Assembly: GCA_950295325.1 (NCBI GenBank)
Contig: OX485803.1
Coordinates: forward strand, 1,304,001-1,368,000
Reading direction: 5' to 3'
Source of the DNA: Polytrichum commune
Lineage: Eukaryota; Streptophyta; Polytrichopsida; Polytrichales; Polytrichaceae
DNA: 64,000 nt
Every line of letters starts with the position of its first letter. Positions within the stretch are counted from its first letter, which is position 1. The translations under genes were made by a program, and so were the position numbers. Positions 27,526 through 39,760 of the stretch are shown here, in pieces. The notes beneath the pieces are model-generated. The model did not search any database. It saw nothing but the letters and a program-made list of their open reading frames with translations, and was not told where the DNA came from.

Positions 27526-28047
27526 TTGTATTGCCCATTTCATAGACCACTTCATATCGGACAAAGTCACAAGGGGCCATGTGGCAAATTTATAGCTGTC
27601 CGATGGATGTGTTGTGGATATCTGACTGACTTTTGCTCTTCTATTGCTTATTATTCTATTTTATTTAATATATATAACAGTGACTTGGTACTATGTATGT
27701 TAGAAGAAAATATAAGAATATGATTGTTTGATGGGTCATGGTATGAAAAACATCCATTAGATGCCCAAAGGTGTATAGGTAATACCCATGGGATTTGCAA
27801 TGGTAATGTGTGTAAATATCAAGTGGGCATCAATAAAAATATCGACGAATGTGATACCAATGGAGTCAGGTATTTTGCATCTCCGCATGTACCTCATTGG
27901 TACGGACAACCACGAACTACAATGAAAACATTGACGAGTTCTTTTCTAGGGAAAGGAACTCTTGTGTGGAGTTATTTAGTTCTTGGTTGCTTAGTTTGGT
28001 GGGTGTCAACTTTGAGCACAAGTATTCTATGTGATTTAGTGTCGTGA
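27526..28047 (+). other. Unidentified frame interrupted by one TGA
   Basis: One frame stays open from 27526 to 28047 except for a TGA at 27721. The second half is cysteine-rich at first, then hydrophobic. I recognise no family. It may be a relic exon or chance. Confidence 0.2.
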
Positions 28048-28613
28048 TTGTAAAACACATTTCTCAATGACATCCATATCATTCTACAATGACTTGTCAA
28101 CGTTCACTTGTTATTGGTAGTAAGTTAAGACAATCAAGCGAGTGGTGTTAGCGTTAGTTGTGTCCCATGTTCAGTGAAGCAAATCTTAGTAGTCATTCGC
28201 CTTAGCTGTTTTTTTTAAATTTTTATTTTATTTTTTATATCTCTACCCCCTAGTTTGGACAATTATTAGCTACGGTATGTAGTTCCAAAGCAACGTGTGA
28301 TCTTAAATGGTTTCTAGCACCTAAGTACATATTCAAGTCTAAAATGTACAACGCTAAAAGAAAAGCATAAAAAAATCTATGAGCACCACTGTAAAAATTC
28401 ATAAGATATTCGTTTTCATTCCAAAAATAACAAGACCAACTCTCGTGTTCCTCATTTGAACTTGCTAATGTGTTCATGTCAATTTTCATGGATTTTCAAA
28501 CTCCTGCATATGTTGGAAGTGTCCACTTTAGGCACACTGACCTTACACCGAAGGTTACGGGCCCCTCGCATAGGTGTTCCAGAGATCGAATAAATATCCT
28601 CGATAATATCGCA

Positions 28614-28622
28614 TATATAAAA
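28614..28622 (+). promoter_or_regulatory. TATA box of the tomosyn gene
   Basis: TATATAAAA is followed after about 30 bases by the start of a markedly more GC-balanced leader. The position fits transcription starting near 28650. Inferred from sequence only. Confidence 0.5.
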
Positions 28623-28649
28623 ACCCTCAGACTGGTCCACAGTCCACTT

Positions 28650-29840
28650 AGCGTATTATTCAATTAATTTGTAGTGGTGACAGAGTCACAGTCGCTGCAA
28701 ACATAAGAATGGACGAGGAGTTATGGGGAACGACGGCTGGGAACGCTCATTCCGCAGTTCCCAATCTCAGAGGGCTATAGTCCCTGTTAAGTTTCGGTTC
28801 ACTTGGAGACAGGTGGCGGATTGATGTACGTCCGATCTCAAGGGCGTTGATCCTGGTCGTCCGATCTCGGTTTTCCGCTCTTCTGTCCCTGTTACGCACC
28901 ACTGGCGATGGAGGACACCGGACATCGACGAGCTGCAAGTGACGACATTGAAGAGTTCTTTGCGAGTTATGGTGTGTAAGAGCTCGATACGTTGCTCTCT
29001 GATCATCGACAAGGAGATGAAGTTTCTTCAGAGCCTTTAAGTAGGAGAAACCGTGGACGGACGAGGCAATGGCGTTGGATTGAGGGAAGCGATCTCGGAG
29101 AAAGATTTGCGGTACAAGAGTATTCTGGTGTTGCGGGAGCCTTGCAGATTGTTCCACGATATTGGAGGCATTTCTCGGTGTGTCCATCTTTCTTAGTGCT
29201 GGAGTTCGGGAGACGCTAGCCGAGGGAGCTTGCGGATATTTGAGTTCTACATTCTGGAGAGTTTGAATTTTGAGGGGGAGCAGCTGAGAAAAGTGTGGTG
29301 CGCATTGTAAGTGTCTTGATTACAGCGTAGAACGAAGCAATTGTCTAACAGGTTGTAATGGTAAACCGGATCGATTATGGTGCTTCTATGACTTTTTCTT
29401 AAGCGTTGGTGTTAGTTAACGATTAGTAGATTAGAGGATTTCGAGTTGTACGCGATCCAGTCCAGCATTATAGGAGGAGTGCATATTGGAGGATCCATCC
29501 AGCTTGCTATTTCCTTATCTTGATTCTCGAGGCTCTAGTGACGAGGCTTGAGTGATCAGTAGCAATTGTGTTTGACTTTGTTCTCGAGAGTTAAATTGTT
29601 AGTGGTCGCTGTGGAACTGGAGTAATCAATACTTAGGGATTGGAATTGTATTGCTGGGAGGGTCATCACCGCAAAGGAGGTTACGAGTTCGATGGAGTGA
29701 TGAGACGAGCATTTCAATGTTCATGGTAGATGGCTAAATTTATAACAGTAGAAGTATTTTTGGTCTTTTAGGATATTGGAGAATTGTCTGGACGGTATTA
29801 CATGTTTTAAATGCGGTGAAACCTACGTGAAACTGCAGCA
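28650..29840 (+). promoter_or_regulatory. Long 5' leader of the tomosyn gene with upstream ORF
   Basis: About 1.2 kb of non-coding text separates the TATA box from the ATG at 29841. The first ATG (28709) opens a 23-codon upstream ORF, MDEELWGTTAGNAHSAVPN..., ending at TAG 28778. A donor-like ATT|GTAAGT near 29309 and an acceptor-like TTTTAG near 29771 suggest a leader intron. The minus-strand frame at 28747-29187 is a shadow of this leader. Confidence 0.5.
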
Positions 29841-32800
29841 ATGAAGAGTGGGAAGATGCTCAAGAACTTGATCCAGAAGGCAAAGCACCTTCCTGAGGTA
29901 AGTTTATGACCTCAGCTTCTCACGATCCATGTGCCTTAAATAAAATCCTCTGTTGCATTGTCATTGCTGTATTGTGTTGTAGCTTGAAATCAATTGGAAT
30001 TTAAGATCTCTGTTTGTAACAGTCCTTGGTCTATCAGTAGCACCGGAAAAAACACATCACGCTTGAGTATGTTCTGCTATTGTGTCTCTCTGTGTAAGTA
30101 CAATGGATTTGGCTTCTTGCTTCCAATTGGCATTGGCTTGTGTTGTCTGGTTGTTCTCCATCTTCCCATGGGCAATGGCTGATTGAATATTGTAGAATAT
30201 CCAGCCTTGTTCTTTCTTCAATTTATAATTGTCTCAAAATTTCGAAGTTTCTAATGATAAGAGTTGCTTCTGAGGATTATCGTGAAAAAATTCCTCCACA
30301 GACTGCTAAAAATCCAGCTCTGATTGTATTTCAAAGCTGCATCAAAACATTTCGTAAGGTTGTCATGGCCTGACTATTAATCAACTGAAAGGGTTTCCAT
30401 GTGAGGAATACTGCAAGTTTTTCATACTTTGAAAGGCTGGCTACTTAGTTGTTGTCTAGATGCAAACCACATGTCTGCCTATTTGAATTGCAATTCCATT
30501 TGAAATATTGCCTCCGGTCCTGTGATGATTATTTTAAAACGCACTTTTGAAATGCTAGCATGTGAAGTATTCAACTGACACACACAGACGCACATGCATA
30601 TGGTCATTCTCTCTACAGCTCCAGAGAAAATAGACATTTCAAAGTATGAGATTGTATTAAGCTACATGAATAGGGATTATACATGTATTGGCTAATTAAT
30701 ATTTCCTCTTGCAGCTTCAGGAACCCCTGCCTACAGGAACATTGACGGAGGAGCAGCTTAATTTGCGACTCTCTGCACACCATGGTCTACCGAGGACTGC
30801 ATCCATCTTGGCTTTCGACCCCATTCAAAGGCTCCTTGCCGTTGCCTCCTTGTACGTGTGGCTTTCTTTCCGAGTGTGCCATATAATCAGGCCACCCATC
30901 CTGTCTGGGCACTTGAATCCTCATGAACATCTATGAAAGAGAGTCAATCTTGTGATTTATGCTTTCTATGTTGATGGATCATGCCTGATGTTATTACATC
31001 ATGAAGCCTTCCTTAAAGTGTATAGAGTTCCTCTGCACATGTTTGAGAAATCCAACCAGTGTTGCTCTCTACTAGAAAGACCATTGTAGCCTTAGCGGTG
31101 TCTTTTTTCCTCTTCTCATGTTTTCCCACTGCAGGTCATGTGTTTTGTCAACATGAGAGTCAAGTTGTTTCATAAGCAATCATATGATTGATTGCAGTCC
31201 CACAGTTCCTGGTTGACGAGTTCTGCAGCTCCCCATGTCAACATGCAGAATACCCTCACACCTTGTTATGGTTACTTGTGTAGAGACGGATGCATCAAGG
31301 TTTTTGGAGTCGTTGGTGTTGAAGTACGATTCCAGTCACCATCAAATTCACCTTGTAATTTTTTGAAGGTGAGTTGATGGCAAGGTTCAAGGACTGCATC
31401 TGAATTCTATACTTCTCACTATAGCTGATAACTGCCAGGTGTTGGAACTAGTGGTGTCAGCATATAGGGCATTTTAAGATATGTTGGTTGATATTGGGGT
31501 TAATGACTGGCAATGATGCTCACTTACCTTATGAATCTTGTTGATGCTCTTCACATAATTCGCATTAGTTTGTTATTAGCATTTTACTGGCTTATAACGA
31601 CAATGTTTTCCATTCTGCAGTTTAACTCTGGAGGACAACTACTCCACATTACAGCTGATAATGACATTGAGGTGATTTTTTTAACAAGTGTGATGTTACA
31701 TCTTTTTTAGTTGTAGTTAAATATGAGGTCTACATGTTTGTCAAATTTTCTTCTCAGTGGCATGCCTTGCTTCCTAAGTCCCAAAGACTGGACAAGCCAA
31801 TGCTTTGTTGGGTATGAGACATTGTGGTGGTGTAATGGTTCAGGTATGGGATCTTGAACAACAAGAACTGGTGTCGTCGTTGAAATGGGGGAGCGACATT
31901 ACTGCTTGCACTGTCATTCCAGGCACTCCATTCTTGTAAGTGCTTTGGAGTCTGACCAGTATATGGGGCTGTTTAAGGCTTGATAATGCAGGTAGGACCT
32001 TGTGTAAAGTCAATCATACTTTCTATACTGTCTCTCTATTGGTTTTGACAATTAGTTGCACTGCAGGTACATTGGAGATGATTTTGGGACAGTGTCAGTG
32101 ATTCAATATGATGCAGAGCAACAACAATTAATTCAACCTCCATATGGCATCCCTGCCCATGTGACATTAGGTGACTTGAGCTGTTCTCATCGCTGGCTTG
32201 CACGTTTGGTACCAATCCCTCTGTTGGACTTTTGTGTTGAGTATAGTGTTTTGTGTAACTTCAGGTGGTTTAGTTCGAGCTGGAAGCACATCTGCACCTG
32301 CAGTTGTGAGTATTCTGCCACAGCTTGACGCAATCTACAGCAGGTACGATTGGGTTCTTAATGACATGCTGCATGTGTATTTCTGTCCCTTGTTTCAAGG
32401 ATAGATGGCGAAGTCATCTCACATACCATTACACAAGAGCATTATGTTGCTGCAGAAACCAACTTTCATGCTTAGTATTTTCTTGGCTATTCATAGAGCA
32501 AACTGCCATGGCATGCTTTTGGTTGTGCGTGCTATTGGTGGTGGTGGACCAAAAGCTTTCCTTGTATTCTAGTGTAGAATACACCACACATGTAACCCTG
32601 ACATGTTTTCTTGACCAGAAGTTTATATGTATTCTAGTGTTGTCCACCTTGCCACCTAGCTGCATGCGCATCCAATTCATCTGCATTTTGTGCTCACCTA
32701 CTATTACTGAACTTATCTCCAGGCTAGTTATTACCTATGCAAGTGGGCTGCTGATTCTCTGGGGTCTTCATGAGAACAAAGTTTTGGCCATGCGTGGTGG

Positions 32801-35800
32801 CACAAAGAGGCAACGTCAGCTGCTTGCAGAGCATGGAGCTCATTTACAGGATTCGGCTTGCACAGAAGTTCTTGGTGATCAGCTCCACTTTTCTCCACCC
32901 AAGGGCACTATAAATCTGGAGCTTGACGAAGAAGAGAAAGAGATCTGCACTGTGTGCTGGGCCTGTGGAAACACCTTAGTTGCAGGTTATGTAGATGGTG
33001 ATGTGTGGTTGTGGAGCTTTCCTCCTAATACAAAAGGGAGAAGTGAAACGGAATTTCCTTTCTCATCAGGAGAACCTTTGCGGAAATTAGATTTAGTGCC
33101 TGGCAAGTCATCACGAATGCCTGTAATTGTTTTGTCATGGTCTCCTAGTCGGAAAAGTAGCAAGAATGGAGCTGGGCAGCTCTATGTATTTGGTGGTGGT
33201 GAAGTGGGTTCTCCTGAAGTTCTCACTGTAAGTTATGTGCCTAACCTTTTGGTCTGTACGATGGTCGTATATTTTGTCTAGGGGGAGGAGGAGTTCAAAG
33301 TAGACCCTTTTGTGAAGAAACTAATATTCTCTCCATATGTGTATATCAGGTTGTCTCCTTGGAAGAAGCAAGCGAGAAGGTGTCTCGTCTAGAGCTTTTA
33401 TTGCATGGGCCATTTGCAGATTTGTTGTTAGTGCCATGCCCCAGTTCCACACAAATGGCAGCACTACTTCTTCTCACCTCACCTGGCCAACTGCATTTGT
33501 ATGATGAAGTTGGTATTGCTACATGCTTTTCTGCTGAGAACAGAGATACTTCCTCATCATCTTTACAACCAGTGGCTTGGCCAACCCCAATAGCTGAGGC
33601 AACTGCAGCCAAGTTTGAACTAATTCCACAGGATTCTGCTGTTGCTTCTACTTTGTGTCAGGTACTGCAAGACAATTTGTCACAAACTGTAAGTTTTGAT
33701 GCATCTACTTAGATAGACACGTCAGATTGTTGAGAGTGACATCCCTAATACTTGTTCTGTTAGCAAACCCATGCGTGCGCTCTATTCTTTGAATCATTGC
33801 ACGTGAAGAGTGTTGCTGAAGCTGCCTTATTGTCCATAGTTGTCTCAGGATTGCAAAGAAGATGTGTCTTCAGTGTTGCCAGGAGGGACAAAATGGCCGA
33901 TTACTGGAGGGAGGGTGGGCACAATATCTGCTTCTAGGCAAACATCATCGCTACAAAGCATTTTAGTCACTGCCCTGAAGAATGGGAGTGTCCAGATGTG
34001 GAACACATCAACACCAACTCTTCGACTTGTTCATCAGGTTGATGCGATAATTTATTCTTTCAATAGTTTTTTTTGCTGTTTTGCAACTCCCTGTATTCAG
34101 ATCACTGGTATGTTGTGCAATGGATTAATTTTGTAAAGTAGGGTGCATGACAAGTCAATTTCAGGACCTTCATTGCATTTCCAGTGCCTTAACTTATGCG
34201 TGGCCTTGTCCTTCTTCCAGCTCTTTGCTAACATAAAATCATTTGTGACCACAGAGCGACACAAATACATCTTCTATTTCTGCTTTGGACTTTTGTCCAG
34301 AATCTAAATACCTGGCGGTTGGGAGTGAGTTGGGCGAGGTACTTCTCTGTTTCCTTTTGAGTGTCCATTCTTGACCATTATTGGGTTTGCTCGGGATATT
34401 TCAAAGGATATCGAAATTTCAGGATGTAGTCCAGTTTCTATCATAGCCTGCTGTCTACCACAACTCTCATGTAAAATCCTTCAATGTTGCGTTCCTGTAG
34501 GTATCTGTACTTAGTCTGAATGCTGATCATCAGACAGTAAGCTGCCTCGTTATCAACAACATTGACGTTCCTAAAGGCACTGGTTAGTCGCCTCACCCAT
34601 TTCCAGCCCTGTAAGCAGATAAATAATGGGGTTCATAAGGGTTCAATGTTTTCATCCGAGGTTCAATTTCTGAATCTTCTCACATTTGAGTTCAACTCAC
34701 ATTTGTCATTGCAGATCTACTTTCTTGGTCTCGTTTACTGTCAGTGTTCCATCTTGAGAATGTGTCATCTTCCCGCAGATTCCAGTTCTAAGGTTTTGCC
34801 AGGACTACAATGTGTGGTTCTTTTACACATCCATAAAGCAGCAATTAAATGTGTGACTATTGCTAGCGGAATGCAGCGTCTTGCTGCTGGTGATGCAACT
34901 GGTTTGGTGAGCTGAAATTCATTTGACCAGACACCCTTTTTATGATCTTGTTTGACTGAATGAAAGTACAGAGTGCTGTGCACAGGCTTTAGTAATATTT
35001 GATGAGATGTAGTGCACGTGGATCAAGAAATGAACTTGGACGTCTTGGCCTGTACATCTTTCACTTGAAGAATTATCTGCAAACTACACATGAAAGGGTC
35101 ACTGAAATACTACTAGGTGATCTGATATCTACATTCTGATGTAAGGGATGCAATACTGACACTTTTTGTAAGACAGAGATTGAGTTTTGATTTGCTATGT
35201 GCAGATATCAGTACTAGATCTGGCCACTCGGTCACTTCTCTATGTAGGAAATCCTTTTGATAGCAAAGTTGACTCTAGCATATTGAGTCTTGGGTTTGCA
35301 ACTGCCAAGATTTGTGAGGGGGGCATCTCTCCTTCTCCACCGTCATCACCCTTCGGGTCCAGAAAACGACCCTCATCACCCTCAGTATCGACTTCAGTGA
35401 TATATGCAGCAAACACACAAGGATCAGTTACTGTAATTGATGCTGGCACGGTCCGTGGAGTCTTAAGCCCCGGTTCTGTAAATCTGAAGGATTCCTCTCC
35501 TGCAGTGTCCATGCACCTCCTGGGTGAGATCTTTTCATCCAACTGAGCCATTGTTCTCAGATGTCTTTTGTGATAGTGCTTTTACAGGAGCCTTCTTTCA
35601 CCATCCTACTTGGTAGGCTGCTTTCTCTAGTTAATAGACAAATGTTCTTTACTAGTACAAAGATGGTGATCCTCTCTCAAGGACTATCAACTGCTAGCTG
35701 TGTTTGTACTTTTCAAAAGCCCTAATGACAGGCATGAAGGTGGAAAGGAGTAGAAGCCTTTGTTTAGGAGCTGCTATGTCTTCATCCTATTGGTTCAGAT

Positions 35801-38800
35801 TTTCTTATTGGTTGATATTCCTCGATTATTGGACTACAGCCACTTGGACTCCCTGTGGCTTCTAAAATCCCGCATTGTTTCAGACTTTGTTTGAGCATAA
35901 TTGAAGCCACTGATCACAACCTGAGGTTATGCAGATGCATCTGGTGTGCCACTGAGAAAAATGTCAAACAAAATCATCAAGGAAGCAGCCACACATCAGC
36001 CATTTCCTCCAGCACCAGTATCAGATGCTTCTTTTGTGTTGCTGTGTTTGGAAAATAGTGTTCGACTTTACTCTGCGTCCTCTGTTATTCAGGTGGGGCT
36101 TGGTCTTATTCATCCAAAATAATATGATTTAAAGATATTTTTGGCTTTAATCTTCAAGTAACAATGATGGTTTTTAATATCTGCAGGGGTCCCGGAAGGC
36201 ATTGCGAAAAGTCAAACTCCATACTCCGTGTTTGCATGCTTGTCCATTTGAAAGTACTTCCACTCATTCTAGTGGCCTCTTCCTTCTGTATAGATCCGGA
36301 CAAGTTGAAGTTCGGTGAGTTAATTGTCCCTCTCGTGAGCAATTTTCAAACCGTGTCAATAACTGACTAAATTGTGATTGTGCTTTTCCATTCTATATGC
36401 AGTAGTCGTATTGGTCAATGTCATCCTTGGCTGGGACTTGCAAAACTGGCTTTCTATATGTAGATACGCAATGCATATATTATTTGTGTGATAATTATTG
36501 GGGCCATTACTCCAAAAGAGGCAAACAAATCATGAGTAGATGTATTTTGTTGCAGTCTGCATAACCTCTAACCAGGAGCTGCTGATTCTTCCAGGTCCCT
36601 GCCAGATCTGGGTCTTGTTCAGGAGAGAACGTTAAAAACATTCTTGAATTGCAAGCTTCAGCCCAATACACTCAAAAAATTCTCTTGGACCCCAACTGGG
36701 CAAATTGCAATGGTAGGCCATCCAACCACATAGAAGGAATCTCTATTGTTTTCCTGTCTTATACAAAGAATATGTATGGTCAGTGCCTTTCACTGGAATT
36801 GAGACTTTAGTACTAGTGTCTTCATTTCCTCATTATCGTTTGTCATCAATGCTTGAAACTGTTCAAAGATAAAGTTGGGTTGTCCAGATATTTGGAAGCT
36901 CGGAGCTTGTTCAACTCTCATTGCTGGCACATGAGAACATTGCAAGGTGATTCTTTTGCTTTTGGGTGAATTACCCAATGACTATTTCTTGTCTATTTCT
37001 GGAAGTGGCCTGCACCAATTTGTGGAGAGCAGATGAAACCTCTATTGTTGTCTTCACTCCACAATTCACCTAAAAAGTGCATTAAATTGCATTTGCTATT
37101 TCAAATAAATACTGTAACTCGCAAGTGCAGTTCCTTGCATTTTCAGAGAGTGCATGTGGTGTATTTATCTTGGTAAACTGAAAATTTCTTTCCAGGCCGT
37201 CAGATTCAACACCGCATTTGATTGATAAGGAACTTGTCATTGCGTCTGTAGCCGTAACAGATGCTCCTTTTCATGCACCAAAGAAAAAGGTATACACTGA
37301 CCACCATGATATGACTCCCTAATGTATACCATCCCTACTTGAGACAAATTAGTTGCAAGTCAAGACTCTGACTAATGGAGAATCCTATGTGGATTTGTTG
37401 TGACTGGTGCAGAGTATGATAGGTGGGATTATGAAGGACACCAAAAGTTCAGTTGAGCAGACAACAGCCATAGATTCTGCAGTCAAGTTGGAAAAACTTT
37501 TCTCCTCGCGTCCTTTCACCATCCCCTCCACCAATAGCCGTTCGAAGAGCTCAGCTGAATCTTCATCTTCTCACTTGGAAATTGGTACTATGGCATTAAT
37601 TTTGGTGGCCTCCGATTTCTTTTTAAGTATCAGATATTATCAAAATGGTGGCTTGTAGAAGTCGTGACATTTTATGACTCGAGATTGGGAGTTGCTGTTG
37701 TTTACATTGCTTATGTCTCATACTGACCTACACACATGCCAATGCAGATGATATTGACATTGATGAAGGAATGCCAAGTTCACCAAGGACGAGCATGACT
37801 AGAAAACAAAAACTTGTGTCCAGATTGAAGCGCCAGCTTAAAGGTTAAATATCAACCCCTAGCTTCAACATTTCAGACTTGCAATCTAACAAGGCGCAGC
37901 CTGCTTCCTTAAGTACTTCATTTTTCTAAATTAAAACCTGCCCTTGCAATGGTTCTTACAAATCCTTCTAGATTTGTCCCTGAATCTATATATTTATTAT
38001 TTTGCACTATTGCATATGTCTTAGTGTCTCATGCCTATCTATGTGTCAATGTGTAAGCAGGTAAGGATAGAAATAATGAAGCAGACAACAGAGCTCAACT
38101 CTTGGGTGAGCAACCTGCTGAGTTGTCACCCCAAGTCCGGTCTGCGGATTCAATTAAAGCTGCCTATGGCCACAAACCAACTGGGGTAAGAAGATTGGCC
38201 TGCTTATGATCACATATGTTACACATTGATGATGTTGAGCCACGTGAGTTCATTAATACACTGCATGGTCAAATGTTACGATATTGATGATAGAGCTACA
38301 AAATTTAAAAAATGTGTCCCATGGAGGATACTCATCTGCTTAGAAGAAATGTAGTTATTTTGATGGTAATGTACTACCCTGTGTCCTGTTTCATCAGTGC
38401 GTCTATGCAGTTACTTGGCACAAGTAATCTTCTCATTTATTTATTTGTATATTTATTTGGTCTGTCAAGTTGTTGTGCATTGATTTGTCAACGGTGCCCC
38501 CTTGGTTGCAGGATTCTGCGAGCATAGCTGCTATGTCAAGGGACAAGCTGATAGAACGCCAAGAAAAGCTCCAGGTGCCATGGAACTTTATCAATGTTTC
38601 TGTCAATCTAGTGTTGTCTGCATCCAAAGGATGAGTGGACCACTGTCCTTCCATGCAAGGGATTTCAAAATTTGACAGTCATTTCAACACCATTTGTACC
38701 AATGGTTGCTCAACTGTTATCCTCCGATTTGCATACGATCTGAGATTATTGATGGTAAATGTGCAGGCCATCAACAAGCAATCAGAAGAATTACAAGATG

Positions 38801-38874
38801 GAGCAGGTAATTTTGCATCCTTGGCAGAGGAGCTAGCCAAGAAGATAGAAAACAGGAAATGGTATGAATTTTAG
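29841..38874 (+). CDS. TYN: Tomosyn: WD40 protein with C-terminal R-SNARE-like coiled coil
   Basis: Twenty-four exons add up to 3354 nt and 1117 residues with every phase matching: 29841-29897, 30715-30851, 31284-31368, 31621-31671, 31844-31935, 32067-32170, 32265-32343, 32723-33227, 33350-33661, 33840-34037, 34255-34338, 34501-34582, 34779-34906, 35205-35523, 35935-36092, 36187-36314, 36595-36712, 36888-36946, 37196-37289, 37413-37584, 37748-37843, 38061-38185, 38512-38574, 38767-38874. The N-terminal half carries WD40 text (GLPRTASILAFDPIQRLLAV, VWDLEQQEL, YIGDDFGTVSVIQYD). The C-terminus is VAMP-like (LIERQEKLQAINKQSEEL... ending ENRKWYEF) with an arginine near residue 1077 at the expected zero layer and no membrane anchor. 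Tomosyns bind Qa/Qbc SNAREs through this motif and usually restrain vesicle fusion at the plasma membrane. Length and order fit plant tomosyns. No broken exon was found. Confidence 0.95.
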
Positions 38875-39350
38875 TATTGCCTAGCCCACCAGAATACCTT
38901 CATCATTGATCATTAAGTACAGTCTGCATCCAACCTATATTGTTGCTGTCCTGGCTATTGGGTTCATGACATTGAATATACAAAGGCCACTACCAGATAT
39001 ACCTTATATTCAGTGGTTCTGAATTCGAATTTATAGGATTTTATTATTTCTCAAAATCGACAGAGGTTGTTCTGTTGTTACCCACAATTATTCATTTGGA
39101 CAGGACAAGGGAGACCTTTTGCCTCTTGGACCTTTTGCCTTTTGAGTGGCAAAACTGTTTCATAGCTCAATGTCCTTGCGTAGTTGACATGGGGAGCCGA
39201 GGGGGTTTGTTAAGCGTGGTACCAAATCAATCTAGTGCACCGTTGGAAACACCATCATTTATAATGTCATATTACCCAGAGCCATGATTTCTGGAATTTT
39301 TACGAGTTTGAGTCTGAATTCAATGTACTTCTCTAAACTGACAACTTTTG
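38875..39350. other. Downstream region of tomosyn
   Basis: Probably includes the 3' UTR. A frame at 39075-39287 is open but unrecognised. Confidence 0.5.
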
Positions 39351-39760
39351 CGAAGATTTGCATCTGCTGTACAAAATGGATGTGGGGGGCCCTTTAATGT
39401 GGCTTCCTGCTAAAAGGTATGTAAGGTCCATACCTCTGCCTCTAATCACAGAAACAGTCAAGTTCAATTCAACCCAAATACCAATAATGCCTAGGAACCT
39501 GCATACTTAAATGCACGAGTTGGAGCTTTATGTTGTCCAAAATGTTTGTAAGGTGTTGAATATTTCTCAGTACTATGTAGTACAGAAGGAATCATGAATT
39601 TGGAACACAATTATTTTCACTGGACTGCATTACTGGGGAAGAATCGTATCCTGATGACACAGACCTCTGGGAGCTGTCCGAGTCAGATCCGGCTCCATAC
39701 TCATTATTGGGTGCAATTGCCACTCAAGGTACAGTTGTTCTCGGTCCAATACCAGAGTGA
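39351..39760 (+). other. Unidentified two-exon reading after tomosyn
   Basis: Text ending DVGGPLMWLPAK (to 39416, donor AG|GTATGT) joins in phase to a second exon after TACAG (39586). That exon includes ITGEESYPDDTDLWELSESD and runs to TGA at 39758. The composition is acidic and protein-like. I do not know the family and see no upstream start, so it may be the tail of an unrecognised gene, a relic, or part of a long tomosyn 3' UTR. Confidence 0.3.

Noticed and set aside
28747-29187. 146-codon minus-strand frame
   Set aside because: It lies opposite the tomosyn leader, has no recognisable domain and a biased composition.
32325-33281. 318-codon plus-strand frame read as one protein
   Set aside because: Its first 400 bases are an open intron of tomosyn; the conserved text begins at 32723 after a CAG acceptor and ends at the donor at 33227.
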